Assembly: GCA_027064245.1 (NCBI GenBank)
Contig: JAMOPZ010000375.1
Coordinates: 1 to 8,614, forward strand
DNA from: Campylobacterales bacterium
Lineage (GTDB): Bacteria; Campylobacterota; Campylobacteria; Campylobacterales; Arcobacteraceae
DNA length: 8,614 bases
Reading direction: 5' to 3'
In this document: in pieces, positions 1-6,424 of the stretch
Layout: every line of letters begins with the position of its first letter
Position numbering within the stretch: the first letter of the stretch is position 1
Position numbers and translations under genes: made by a program
Notes under the pieces: model-generated
What the model saw: the letters and a program-made list of their open reading frames with translations, nothing else
Database searches by the model: none
Told to the model about the DNA's origin: nothing

Positions 1-40
1 AAAAATTGCAACTTCATCTATAACACAAGTTGTAAAAGGG

Positions 41-649
41 ATGCCTACACATACTATTATTGGTGGTGAATTTGCAATAGTACCAGATGGTGATAATGTT
101 GCATTTAAAACATTGTTAGGGTCTTGCGTTGCTATTATGTTTTATGATAAAAATTTAGCAATAAAAGGGATGAATCATTTTTTATTACCTGCAACCAATA
201 ATGCAAATGAAGATATGAAATATGGATTGTATTCTGTTGAAGCAATGTTAAATGAGATGTATAAGTTAGGTTGTAAAAAAGAGAATATGGCTGCTAAAAT
301 TGCAGGTGGAGCTGATATTATGAATATGGGGTCTACAACAAATAGTATTGGGTATAGAAATGTTGAGTTTGCACATACTTTTTGTCAATCTGAGGGTTTT
401 AGAATATTATCTGATCATACAAGAGGAAATCAAGGAAGAGTAATTCTTATGGCAAATAGATTTGAAACATTTATTAAAAATGTTGATAATAGTGATGCTT
501 CTGTAAAAGTTGCAACACAAGAGAGATCTTTACAAAGAGAGATATCTACTAGACAACCTGCAACTGCAGAATATATTAGTGGAACAGGTATTTTTGCAGT
601 TGATGAAAAACAGTCATCGACACAAAAAATGGAGATAGAATTTTTTTAA
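41..649 (+). CDS. cheD: CheD, chemoreceptor glutamine deamidase
   Basis: Cytoplasmic enzyme that deamidates specific glutamines on methyl-accepting chemotaxis proteins; in some bacteria it also pairs with CheC. The diagnostic block is at residues 24-50, with TLLGSC followed by GMNHFLLP. Cys29 and His46 are 17 residues apart, as in the Thermotoga enzyme, so the catalytic Cys and His are present; Thr24 is a candidate third residue but is one position off a simple alignment. Further CheD-like blocks are AKIAGGADIM (85-94) and GNQGRVI near 130. The core ends near residue 160, and a polar tail of about 40 residues ends in MEIEFF. The start is uncertain: this is the first ATG in the window, but AAAAGGG abuts it with no useful spacing, and the frame is open back to base 2, so the true start may lie before the window. 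The gene ends 13 bases before cheB, which acts on the same receptors. Confidence 0.93.
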   Translation: MPTHTIIGGEFAIVPDGDNVAFKTLLGSCVAIMFYDKNLAIKGMNHFLLPATNNANEDMKYGLYSVEAMLNEMYKLGCKKENMAAKIAGGADIMNMGSTTNSIGYRNVEFAHTFCQSEGFRILSDHTRGNQGRVILMANRFETFIKNVDNSDASVKVATQERSLQREISTRQPATAEYISGTGIFAVDEKQSSTQKMEIEFF

Positions 650-662
650 TGGAGTGTAATTT

Positions 663-1757
663 ATGTATACCGTACTTGTGATTGATGACTCAGTTTCTAT
701 GAGGAAAGTGATATCAGATATCATTAATGCTTTAGATGAATTTGAAGTTGTAGATACTGCTTGTGATGCTTTTGATGCAAGAGAAAAAATAAAACAATTA
801 GAACCAGATTTGGTTACTATTGATATGAATATGCCAAAGATGAGTGGTGTGACATTTTTAAGAAATTTAATGAGACTTCATCCTATGCCTGCAGTTGTAA
901 TCTCTGGAGAGAGTGCTAGAGGTAGTGATATTTTTAATGATGGTGCAGTTGGGTTTGTACCAAAACCAGCATTAGGTGAAACTATGCAAAGTTTTCATAC
1001 TAAAGTACAAGAAACTTTGATGAATCTTACTTTTTTATTAAAACAATATACTCTGAAAAAACCAAAACCAATAAAGCCAGTTGCACAACAAGTAAAGAAA
1101 GTAGATCTTTCAAATGGTATAGTTGAGAAAAAAATACACCCTGATGAAGTATTACCAAAAATGCCAGCATCATTTGGTGGAGCTAAAATTATAGGTATAG
1201 GATCTTCTACTGGTGGGGTTGAATCTTTATTGCAAGTTTTTAAAAAATTACCAGATGGATTACCTCCTATTGTGATGACACAGCATATCCCATATGGTTT
1301 TTCTAGCTCTTTTGCTCAGAGATTAAATGATCATTCTTCTGTAAATGTAGTAGAGGTGGAACAAGATACTATTTTAGAGTCAGGCTGGGCATATTTAGCA
1401 CCAGGAAATCAACACTTAGTGATAAAAAAGCAAGGTAATGATTATATTGCTACATTATTAGATGCTCAAAAAGTAAGTCGTCATAAACCTAGTGTTGATA
1501 TTATGTTTAGAAGTTTAAATAATAGTGCAGGTAGTAGTGCTATGGCTGTTATGATGACAGGTATGGGAGATGATGGATCTATTGGTATAAAAGAGTTGTA
1601 TGATAATGGTGCATATACTGTAGCTCAAAATGAGGAGAGTTGCGTGGTATTTGGTATGCCTGCAAAAGCTATACAAGCAGGAGCTATAAAAGATATAGTT
1701 CATTTAAATGATATTGCAAAATATATAGTTGATTTTGCAAATGGGAGAAAAAAATAA
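663..1757 (+). CDS. cheB: CheB, receptor methylesterase/deamidase with receiver domain
   Basis: Response-regulator enzyme that removes methyl groups from chemoreceptor glutamates and deamidates glutamines, resetting receptor sensitivity after phosphorylation by CheA. Residues 1-120 are a receiver domain with the acidic pair Asp8/Asp9, phospho-acceptor Asp54 (in TIDMNMPKMSG), Ser81 and Lys101. A Lys/Pro-rich linker covers about 121-172. The catalytic domain runs from about 174 to the end and keeps the whole triad: Ser182 in GSSTGG, His208 in QHIP and Asp304 in GMGDDG. At 364 residues it has the normal full length. C. jejuni CheB is known to lack the receiver domain, so phosphorylation control is retained here. 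GGAG at 651-654 sits 8 bases before the ATG. The stop codon shares its last A with the pssA start, which suggests translational coupling. Confidence 0.97.
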   Translation: MYTVLVIDDSVSMRKVISDIINALDEFEVVDTACDAFDAREKIKQLEPDLVTIDMNMPKMSGVTFLRNLMRLHPMPAVVISGESARGSDIFNDGAVGFVPKPALGETMQSFHTKVQETLMNLTFLLKQYTLKKPKPIKPVAQQVKKVDLSNGIVEKKIHPDEVLPKMPASFGGAKIIGIGSSTGGVESLLQVFKKLPDGLPPIVMTQHIPYGFSSSFAQRLNDHSSVNVVEVEQDTILESGWAYLAPGNQHLVIKKQGNDYIATLLDAQKVSRHKPSVDIMFRSLNNSAGSSAMAVMMTGMGDDGSIGIKELYDNGAYTVAQNEESCVVFGMPAKAIQAGAIKDIVHLNDIAKYIVDFANGRKK

Positions 1758-2335
1758 TGACTTTTTTATTTGATAAAAATAATCATTTTAATTTAGCCAA
1801 TATTGTAACATTTTTTAATATAACTTCAGGAATATTAGCAATATATTTTATAACACATCATCAGTTTTTTGGAGCTGCACTTTTTGCTTGGATGGGTGGT
1901 GCTTTTGATATATTAGATGGTAAAATTGCAAGAAAATATCAGCTTTCTACTGAGTTTGGAATACAACTTGATTCATATGCTGATTTTTTATCTTTTGTTA
2001 TAGTTCCTTCATTATTTTTATATTTTGCAATTTTTGATGAAAATCTTTTTGTTTTAAATACTATTTTAGTATTTGGTGTATTTGTATATTATATTGTATC
2101 AGGATTAAGAAGACTTATACAGTTTAATATAAATGCAGATGAGGGTGAAGTATCAAAATATTTTGTAGGTATACCTACACCTTTAGGTGCTATACTTTTA
2201 TGGATAGTTTATCTTATATGGCTTGGAGGATATTTTCCAATTTTATTTGATACACCTAGTGAATATATAGTGTTAGTATTTATAGCTACTATAGGTTATT
2301 TGCTTAATTCAAAAGTTAAAATACCACATCCATAA
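1757..2335 (+). CDS. pssA: CDP-diacylglycerol-serine O-phosphatidyltransferase (phosphatidylserine synthase, membrane type)
   Basis: Inner-membrane enzyme that transfers the phosphatidyl group from CDP-diacylglycerol to serine, the first step toward phosphatidylethanolamine. It carries the complete CDP-alcohol phosphatidyltransferase signature at residues 51-76: Asp51, Asp54, Gly55, Ala58, Arg59, Gly68, Asp72 and Asp76, with the canonical spacing D-x2-DG-x2-AR-x8-G-x3-D-x3-D. The later FN-x-N...YFVGIPTP stretch (123-142) is typical of the serine-specific branch rather than PgsA. Hydrophobic segments at about 14-34, 37-50, 77-93, 100-116, 142-160 and 168-183 fit a six-helix membrane protein, and 192 residues is close to the short epsilonproteobacterial forms. 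The ATG overlaps the cheB stop by one base, with GGGAG at 1743-1747 as ribosome binding site. Co-transcription with chemotaxis genes looks like packing rather than shared function. Confidence 0.93.
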   Translation: MTFLFDKNNHFNLANIVTFFNITSGILAIYFITHHQFFGAALFAWMGGAFDILDGKIARKYQLSTEFGIQLDSYADFLSFVIVPSLFLYFAIFDENLFVLNTILVFGVFVYYIVSGLRRLIQFNINADEGEVSKYFVGIPTPLGAILLWIVYLIWLGGYFPILFDTPSEYIVLVFIATIGYLLNSKVKIPHP

Positions 2336-2372
2336 TTTTTAAATAAATTTAATTAAATAAAAAAGAGAAATA

Positions 2373-3371
2373 ATGACAGAAGAAATTTTATTAAGAATAC
2401 AAAAAAACTTTCCATTAGTTGCTAAGCCATTTGAAGCAATAGCAAATGAGTTAAATACTACACAAGATGAAGTTATAAAAATAATTCAAGAACAAAAAGA
2501 AAAAAGTATTATAAGGCAAACATCTGCTATATTTGATACAAAAAGTTTAGGTTATAAATCATCATTAGTAGCATTTGAAATAGATGAAGATAAGATAGAT
2601 AATGCAGTAGAAATTATAAATGCTCACCCTGGAATTTCACATAATTATGAAAGAAATCATAAATTTAATATTTGGTTTACATGTGCAGTATCTCCACAAA
2701 GTATTATAGGTCTTGAAGATACAATAAAAATATTAGCAAAACTTACAGATGCAAATGATTATATTATATTACCAACTCTAAAATTATTTAAAATATCTGT
2801 TAAGTTAGATACTACAGGAAAAGAATCAAAAAAAGAGAAAGTTGTAAAAAAAGAGAAAATTAAAATAGATCTTACTACTTTACATATGGATATTATTAAA
2901 TTATTACAAAATGATATAGATATAGTAGAAGAGCCTTTTAAACATATAATTGAAAAATTAAATATAGATTATGATACATTTTTTACTATAGTTGATCAGT
3001 TAGACAAAAGTGGTATGATGAGAAGATTTGCTTCAATTTTAAATCACAGAAAAGCTGGATTTAATGCAAATGCAATGGTTGTATGGGATGTAGATGAAAA
3101 AAATGGAGAAGCTATTGGTAAAACTGCAGCTGCATTTAGTGCTGTTAGTCATTGTTATTTAAGACCAAAATACTCAAATTGGCCTTATAATCTTTTTACA
3201 ATGGTACATGGTAAAACAACTCAAGATACTAATGCTATAATACAAGAGATGGCTCGTGAGATAGAATCAAAAGATTATATGCCACTTTATTCATCAAGAG
3301 AGTTTAAAAAAGTAAGATTAAAGTATTTTACACAAGATGAACAAAAATGGGAAGATAAATATAAAAAGTAA
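2373..3371 (+). CDS. Siroheme decarboxylase-like NirD/NirL (AhbA/AhbB) fusion protein
   Basis: Two homologous modules in one chain, each a winged-helix start followed by an AsnC-like alpha/beta domain. This is the architecture of the siroheme decarboxylases of heme d1 synthesis (NirD/L/G/H) and the alternative heme route (AhbA/AhbB), which turn siroheme into 12,18-didecarboxysiroheme. Module 1 (about 1-145) has the NirD/G-type motif HPGISHNYERNHKFNIWFT at 85-103. Module 2 (about 166-320) has the NirL/H-type motif SHCYLRP then NWPYNLFTMVHG at 259-280. A Lys/Glu-rich linker (149-164) joins them. These motifs argue against a true Lrp/AsnC regulator, although such proteins are often annotated that way. 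No nirS, nirF, nirJ or other heme d1 gene is in the window, so pathway assignment (heme d1, alternative heme, or something else) is inference. The upstream 37 bases are almost pure A/T, with an AAGAG ribosome site at 2363-2367. The gene may be read from the pssA transcript. Confidence 0.82.
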   Translation: MTEEILLRIQKNFPLVAKPFEAIANELNTTQDEVIKIIQEQKEKSIIRQTSAIFDTKSLGYKSSLVAFEIDEDKIDNAVEIINAHPGISHNYERNHKFNIWFTCAVSPQSIIGLEDTIKILAKLTDANDYIILPTLKLFKISVKLDTTGKESKKEKVVKKEKIKIDLTTLHMDIIKLLQNDIDIVEEPFKHIIEKLNIDYDTFFTIVDQLDKSGMMRRFASILNHRKAGFNANAMVVWDVDEKNGEAIGKTAAAFSAVSHCYLRPKYSNWPYNLFTMVHGKTTQDTNAIIQEMAREIESKDYMPLYSSREFKKVRLKYFTQDEQKWEDKYKK

Positions 3372-3397
3372 TCAAAGCATTTTTGAAGTATTTTTTT
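3372..3397 (+). terminator. Weak candidate terminator after the siroheme decarboxylase-like gene
   Basis: TCAAA at 3372-3376 pairs with TTTGA at 3382-3386 around a GCATT loop, and seven T follow at 3391-3397. The 5-base, mostly A-T stem and the 4-base gap before the T-run make it weak. It is placed directly after the stop codon and before the rppH promoter region. Confidence 0.3.
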
Positions 3398-3399
3398 AG

Positions 3400-3424
3400 T
3401 ATATTAAGTGTATATTAGTATAAG
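3400..3424 (+). promoter_or_regulatory. Candidate promoter of the rppH-lysC-hobA-holB unit
   Basis: The 66-base gap before rppH holds several -10-like hexamers: TATATT at 3400-3405, TATATT at 3411-3416 (preceded by GTG) and TATAAG at 3419-3424. The only -35-like hexamer, TTGAAG at 3383-3388, is not well spaced from any of them. Which, if any, is used cannot be decided from the sequence. Confidence 0.35.
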
Positions 3425-3437
3425 GTAAAGTAGATAA

Positions 3438-3914
3438 ATGGAAGATAAAACAGAAAAAAATTATAGACCAAATGTTGCTGCAATTATTTTATCTTCATCT
3501 TATCCTGCAAAATGTGAGATTTTTATAGCTTCACGAATAGATGTGGAAAATGCTTGGCAATTTCCACAAGGTGGTATAGATGAGGGTGAAACACCTAAAG
3601 AGGCATTATATAGGGAATTAAAAGAGGAAATAGGTACAGATGAAGTTGATATCATAGATGAATATCCTCAATGGGTAAGTTATGATTTTCCTCCAGTTGT
3701 AGCACATAGAATGGCTCCTTATGATGGACAAAGGCAACGATATTTTTTGGTAAAATTAAGAAAAGGTGCAAAGATAAATATAAATACTGAAATTCCAGAA
3801 TTTAGTAATTATAAGTTTGTTAACTCTGAAAAATTAACAGATTATATTACATTTTTTAAAAGAACTGTATATAAGAAAGTTTTAAAATATTTTAAAAAAG
3901 AGGGTTATATTTAA
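3438..3914 (+). CDS. rppH: RppH/NudH, RNA 5' pyrophosphohydrolase (Nudix)
   Basis: Nudix hydrolase that removes pyrophosphate from the 5' triphosphate end of transcripts, starting 5'-end-dependent RNA decay; older literature treats the family as dinucleoside polyphosphate hydrolases (NudH/InvA). The full Nudix box G-x5-E-x7-RE-U-x-EE-x-G lies at 45-66, with Gly45, Glu51, Arg59, Glu60, Glu63, Glu64 and Gly66. The N-terminal YRPNVAAIIL and AWQFPQGG (39-46) are typical of the RppH subgroup. Its 158 residues match the family. The AAGG at 3422-3425 is 12 bases before the ATG, a rather long spacing, but no better in-frame start exists. It is the first gene of a compact unit with lysC, hobA and holB, the same order as in C. 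jejuni and H. pylori, which supports the assignment. Only one base separates its stop from the lysC ATG. Confidence 0.95.
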   Translation: MEDKTEKNYRPNVAAIILSSSYPAKCEIFIASRIDVENAWQFPQGGIDEGETPKEALYRELKEEIGTDEVDIIDEYPQWVSYDFPPVVAHRMAPYDGQRQRYFLVKLRKGAKININTEIPEFSNYKFVNSEKLTDYITFFKRTVYKKVLKYFKKEGYI

Positions 3915-3915
3915 G

Positions 3916-5127
3916 ATGTTAAGGGTATTGAAATTTGGAGGCACTAGTGTAGGTACACTAGAGCGTATTGATAATGTAGCACAAATTATAAAAAAATTTA
4001 TAGATGCTGGAGATAAAATTGTAGCAGTTGTTTCAGCTATGAGTGGTGAGACAAATAAGCTTTTAGAGTATGCATCACATTTTAGTAATGATCCTGTAAA
4101 AAAAGAGTTAGATATGCTTTTAAGTTCAGGGGAGAGGGTAACTTCTGCTCTTTTATCTATAGCATTAAATGATATGAAAATAAAAGCTACATCTATGAGT
4201 GGAAGAGAAGCTGGTATTACTACTGATGATTGTTATACATATGCTAGAATTGAGCATATAGATACAAAAAATTTAATTAATAGTTTAGATAATAGCAATG
4301 TGATAATAGTAGCAGGTTTTCAAGGTATAAGTAAAGATACAAGTAGGGTTACAACATTAGGAAGAGGTGGTAGTGATCTTACTGCTGTTGCTTTAGCAGG
4401 AGCTTTAAGTGCAGATGTATGTGAGATATATACAGATGTAGATGGGATATATACTACAGATCCAAGAATTGAACCAAAAGCAAAAAAATTAAATAAAATA
4501 TCTTATGATGAGATGTTAGAACTTGCTAGTTTGGGGGCAAAAGTATTACAAAATAGATCTGTAGAGATGGCAAAGAAGCTAAATGTTAATCTTATTTCAA
4601 GAAGTAGCTTTACACCTGAAATTGAAGGAACATTAATAACAAAGGAAGAAAATATCATGGAAAAACCAGTAGTTAGTGGGATAGCATTAGATAGAAATCA
4701 AGTAAGAGTAGGTATGTATGGTGTTGCAGATAAACCAGGAATTGCATCTTCTATTTTTACAGCACTTGCTGATGATAATATAAATGTAGATATGATAGTA
4801 CAAACTGTAGGAAATGATGGAAAAACAAATTTAGATTTTACAATCCCAACAGCTGATCTTGAATCTACTAAAAAGGTTATGGAAAAATTCCAAAAAGATA
4901 CTCAAGATATAGATTATAACGATTCTGTATGTAAGGTATCTATAGTAGGTGTTGGTATGAAGTCTCACACAGGAGTAGCTTCTAAAGCTTTTACTGCTTT
5001 AGCAAAAGATAATATAAATATAAGAATTATTAGTACTAGTGAGATTAAAATATCTATGATTATAGAGGAAAAATATGCAGAATTAGCAGTTAGAAGTTTA
5101 CATGATGCATATGATTTAGATAAATAG
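3916..5127 (+). CDS. lysC: Aspartokinase
   Basis: Phosphorylates aspartate with ATP to beta-aspartyl phosphate, the first step to lysine, diaminopimelate (peptidoglycan), threonine and methionine. Residues 1-230 form the amino acid kinase domain, with KFGGTSVG at 6-13 (catalytic Lys6), SSGERV at 70-75, and LGRGGSD then YTDVDGIYTTDPR for nucleotide and substrate binding. Two ACT domains follow (about 265-330 and 341-403); the STSEIKIS stretch (373-380) is typical of feedback-regulated enzymes. At 403 residues it is the monofunctional lysine-sensitive type, with no fused homoserine dehydrogenase. The ATG lies one base after the rppH stop, with AGGG at 3901-3904 inside rppH as likely ribosome site. 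An in-frame ATG at 4657 (Met248) with its own AAGGAAG could start a separate regulatory beta subunit, as known for several bacterial aspartokinases; this is inference. Confidence 0.97.
   Translation: MLRVLKFGGTSVGTLERIDNVAQIIKKFIDAGDKIVAVVSAMSGETNKLLEYASHFSNDPVKKELDMLLSSGERVTSALLSIALNDMKIKATSMSGREAGITTDDCYTYARIEHIDTKNLINSLDNSNVIIVAGFQGISKDTSRVTTLGRGGSDLTAVALAGALSADVCEIYTDVDGIYTTDPRIEPKAKKLNKISYDEMLELASLGAKVLQNRSVEMAKKLNVNLISRSSFTPEIEGTLITKEENIMEKPVVSGIALDRNQVRVGMYGVADKPGIASSIFTALADDNINVDMIVQTVGNDGKTNLDFTIPTADLESTKKVMEKFQKDTQDIDYNDSVCKVSIVGVGMKSHTGVASKAFTALAKDNINIRIISTSEIKISMIIEEKYAELAVRSLHDAYDLDK
4642..4659 (+). promoter_or_regulatory. Possible internal translation start in lysC (beta subunit)
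   Basis: AAGGAAG at 4642-4648 lies 8 bases before an in-frame ATG at 4657-4659 (Met248 of aspartokinase). Initiation here would give a protein of about 156 residues made of the two ACT domains. The position, just before the PVVSGIALDRN segment, corresponds to where overlapping beta-subunit genes begin in bacteria with alpha2-beta2 aspartokinase such as Bacillus subtilis aspartokinase II and Corynebacterium. The purine-rich stretch also encodes KEE, so it could be chance in an A-rich genome. Confidence 0.4.
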
Positions 5128-5139
5128 GTTAGATAGTTG
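5126..5139 (+). promoter_or_regulatory. Ribosome binding site deciding the hobA TTG start
   Basis: AGG at 5126-5128 overlaps the last two bases of the lysC stop TAG and lies 8 bases before TTG at 5137-5139. There is no in-frame ATG until residue 33 of HobA, so this weak site and TTG best explain the conserved N terminus. The arrangement implies that ribosomes finishing lysC re-initiate on hobA and probably keeps HobA level low. Confidence 0.6.
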
Positions 5140-5688
5140 CAAGAGTTTATAAATTGGACAGTTGATACTATAAGACAAGATAATCTTCTTGGATCGTGGT
5201 TAGAGGAGCGCAAGTATGATTGGGTCCCTTTGATGTCTCAATCAGCCATAAATATACTAGATAAAGGCAGAACAGTACTTGTTGTTACAGACAATGAATT
5301 TGAATGGTTTATGGAGTATATTTTATCAAATATAAATAAGAAAAAATTATCACGACCATTATTACCTTTTTATAATTTTAATACATATTATAAAAATCTT
5401 GATGATTTAAAAAATGAGAGTGATATTGAGCTTGTAAAAGATATGCTTGAGATATCTTTTCCAAATGGATATTTTTTTTGGTATATAGGTAGAAGTCATC
5501 ATAAAAGAGCAATTTTACCAAAATTTACAAAAAAACCATTTTTATGGATAATGGATGAGGATCTTCCAAATAGTTTTAATCTAAAAACAAGAGATGAATC
5601 GCTTGATATGAAGTTATTGCAAATGTATAGATTGTTTGATAAAACAATAAGTGCAGCATTATATGCTCAAATAGATGTATCAAAGTAG
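5137..5688 (+). CDS. hobA: HobA, DnaA-binding replication initiation factor
   Basis: Campylobacterota-specific protein that binds DnaA domain I as a tetramer and promotes orderly DnaA assembly at oriC; it is the structural counterpart of E. coli DiaA, with an SIS-like fold. Recognition rests on family features: the FINWTVDTIR start, SYA-like first helix region around 20-40, YILSNIN (61-67), RPLLPFYNFN (73-82), FFWYIG (113-118), PFLWIMDEDLP (134-144), and the LLQMYRLFD ending (160-168). At 183 residues it matches H. pylori HobA in length. The start is TTG at 5137: the first in-frame Met is residue 33, which would remove the conserved first helix, and an AGG overlapping the lysC stop (5126-5128) lies 8 bases upstream. 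It sits between lysC and holB, its normal neighbours, linking it to replication genes. Confidence 0.92.
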   Translation: MQEFINWTVDTIRQDNLLGSWLEERKYDWVPLMSQSAINILDKGRTVLVVTDNEFEWFMEYILSNINKKKLSRPLLPFYNFNTYYKNLDDLKNESDIELVKDMLEISFPNGYFFWYIGRSHHKRAILPKFTKKPFLWIMDEDLPNSFNLKTRDESLDMKLLQMYRLFDKTISAALYAQIDVSK

Positions 5689-5690
5689 AT

Positions 5691-6302
5691 ATGTATCAAA
5701 AATCAACACTATTTATAGTAAATGATCTAGAACTAGCCTTAGGTAATATTATAGCTTCTTTACCTCTTCATTCATATAGAATTATAAGAAATGAAGATGG
5801 GAAAAGTGAATTTCAACTTTTAGAAGCTCAAAAAACTATAAAAGAGGCTTATATAGCTACATCAACTACGAAGTATATATGTCTTCTTGGTGATTCTTTT
5901 AGAACAGAAGCTCAAAATTCACTTTTAAAGATACTAGAAGAACCTCCAAAAAATGTAGTTTTTTTACTTATAACACTTTCTAAAAATTCAATTTTACCAA
6001 CAATTTTATCAAGAGTACAAGTAGAATATCAAAAAACAAAAAAGAATATTCAAAAATTAGATATTGATATAACTAAGATAAATCTAAAAGGTTTATATCT
6101 TTTTTTAAAAGAGTATCAGCGTATCACTAAAGTTGAAGCAAAATTATTTGTTGAATCATTACTTTTTACTATACATCAAGATAATATAAAATTATCTGAG
6201 AAAAAACTTCAAAATTTTAGTAATGCTATGAAATTATTAGAATTAAACTCACGACCTATTAATGTATTAACAGCTTTATTGATAGAACTATCCGATCAGT
6301 AG
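5691..6302 (+). CDS. holB: DNA polymerase III delta-prime subunit (short form)
   Basis: Clamp-loader subunit that helps load the beta sliding clamp during replication. The recognisable core is the AAA+ segment AQNSLLKILEEPPKNVVFLL (74-93), followed by ILPTILSR (101-108). Arg108 is in the position of the SRC-motif arginine finger that stimulates the neighbouring ATPase subunit; the Cys of SRC is replaced by Val. There is no Walker A motif, normal for delta-prime, and no zinc-binding Cys cluster. At 203 residues it is far shorter than E. coli HolB (334) but close to the H. pylori and Campylobacter forms, so it is not a truncated gene. The ATG is 2 bases after the hobA stop, with no clear ribosome site, so translation is probably coupled to hobA. 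The usual next gene in relatives, folP, is absent here. Confidence 0.85.
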   Translation: MYQKSTLFIVNDLELALGNIIASLPLHSYRIIRNEDGKSEFQLLEAQKTIKEAYIATSTTKYICLLGDSFRTEAQNSLLKILEEPPKNVVFLLITLSKNSILPTILSRVQVEYQKTKKNIQKLDIDITKINLKGLYLFLKEYQRITKVEAKLFVESLLFTIHQDNIKLSEKKLQNFSNAMKLLELNSRPINVLTALLIELSDQ

Positions 6303-6338
6303 TTTTTTTACTATGTAAAAAAGAAACAATATTAAAGA

Positions 6339-6385
6339 TGATTAAAAAATATATGATTATCTTATTGAACTTTTACATATAATCA
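6339..6385 (+). repeat. TGATTA repeats around the glnA promoter (possible operator)
   Basis: TGATTAT at 6354-6360 and ATAATCA at 6379-6385 form a perfect 7-base inverted repeat with an 18-base centre that contains the -35 hexamer. A third copy, TGATTA, lies at 6339-6344 in direct orientation, 15 bases before the first arm. The layout would suit a dimeric regulator covering the promoter. In sequence this AT-rich, a 7-base palindrome can arise by chance, and I do not recognise the regulator. Confidence 0.35.
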
Positions 6386-6393
6386 GTTACAAT
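6365..6393 (+). promoter_or_regulatory. glnA promoter (sigma70 type)
   Basis: TTGAAC at 6365-6370 and TACAAT at 6388-6393 are separated by exactly 17 bases, giving a good -35/-10 pair and a start site near 6400, about 25 bases before the glnA ATG. TATAAT at 6378-6383 is a better -10 hexamer but has no matching -35; in Campylobacterota a -35 is often dispensable, so it is an alternative. I see no sigma54 -24/-12 element. Confidence 0.6.
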
Positions 6394-6424
6394 GTAGTGA
6401 TTTTAAATTTAAAAAGGAAAACAA

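Noticed and set aside
1515..1703. Reverse-strand open frame of 62 codons inside cheB
   Set aside because: It is antisense to the conserved CheB catalytic domain, has Cys/His/Ser-rich composition typical of a shadow frame, and lacks a ribosome site.
2373..3371. Lrp/AsnC transcriptional regulator
   Set aside because: The duplicated modules and the SHNY...FNIWFT and NWPYNLFTMVHG motifs are those of siroheme decarboxylases, not of DNA-binding Lrp proteins.
4965..5213. Reverse-strand open frame of 82 codons across the lysC-hobA junction
   Set aside because: It is antisense to the second ACT domain and the conserved HobA start; no recognisable protein features.
5691..6302. holB as a truncated pseudogene because of its small size
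   Set aside because: The length matches the short delta-prime of Helicobacter and Campylobacter and the AAA+ core with Arg108 is intact.
6304..6322. Hairpin TTTTTTAC-TAT-GTAAAAAA after holB as an intrinsic terminator
   Set aside because: The stem is almost all A-T and no T-tract follows on either strand, so termination is unlikely; probably a product of base composition.
6378..6383. TATAAT as the main glnA -10
   Set aside because: It lacks a spaced -35 and TGN, whereas TACAAT at 6388 is exactly 17 bases from TTGAAC. It is kept only as an alternative.
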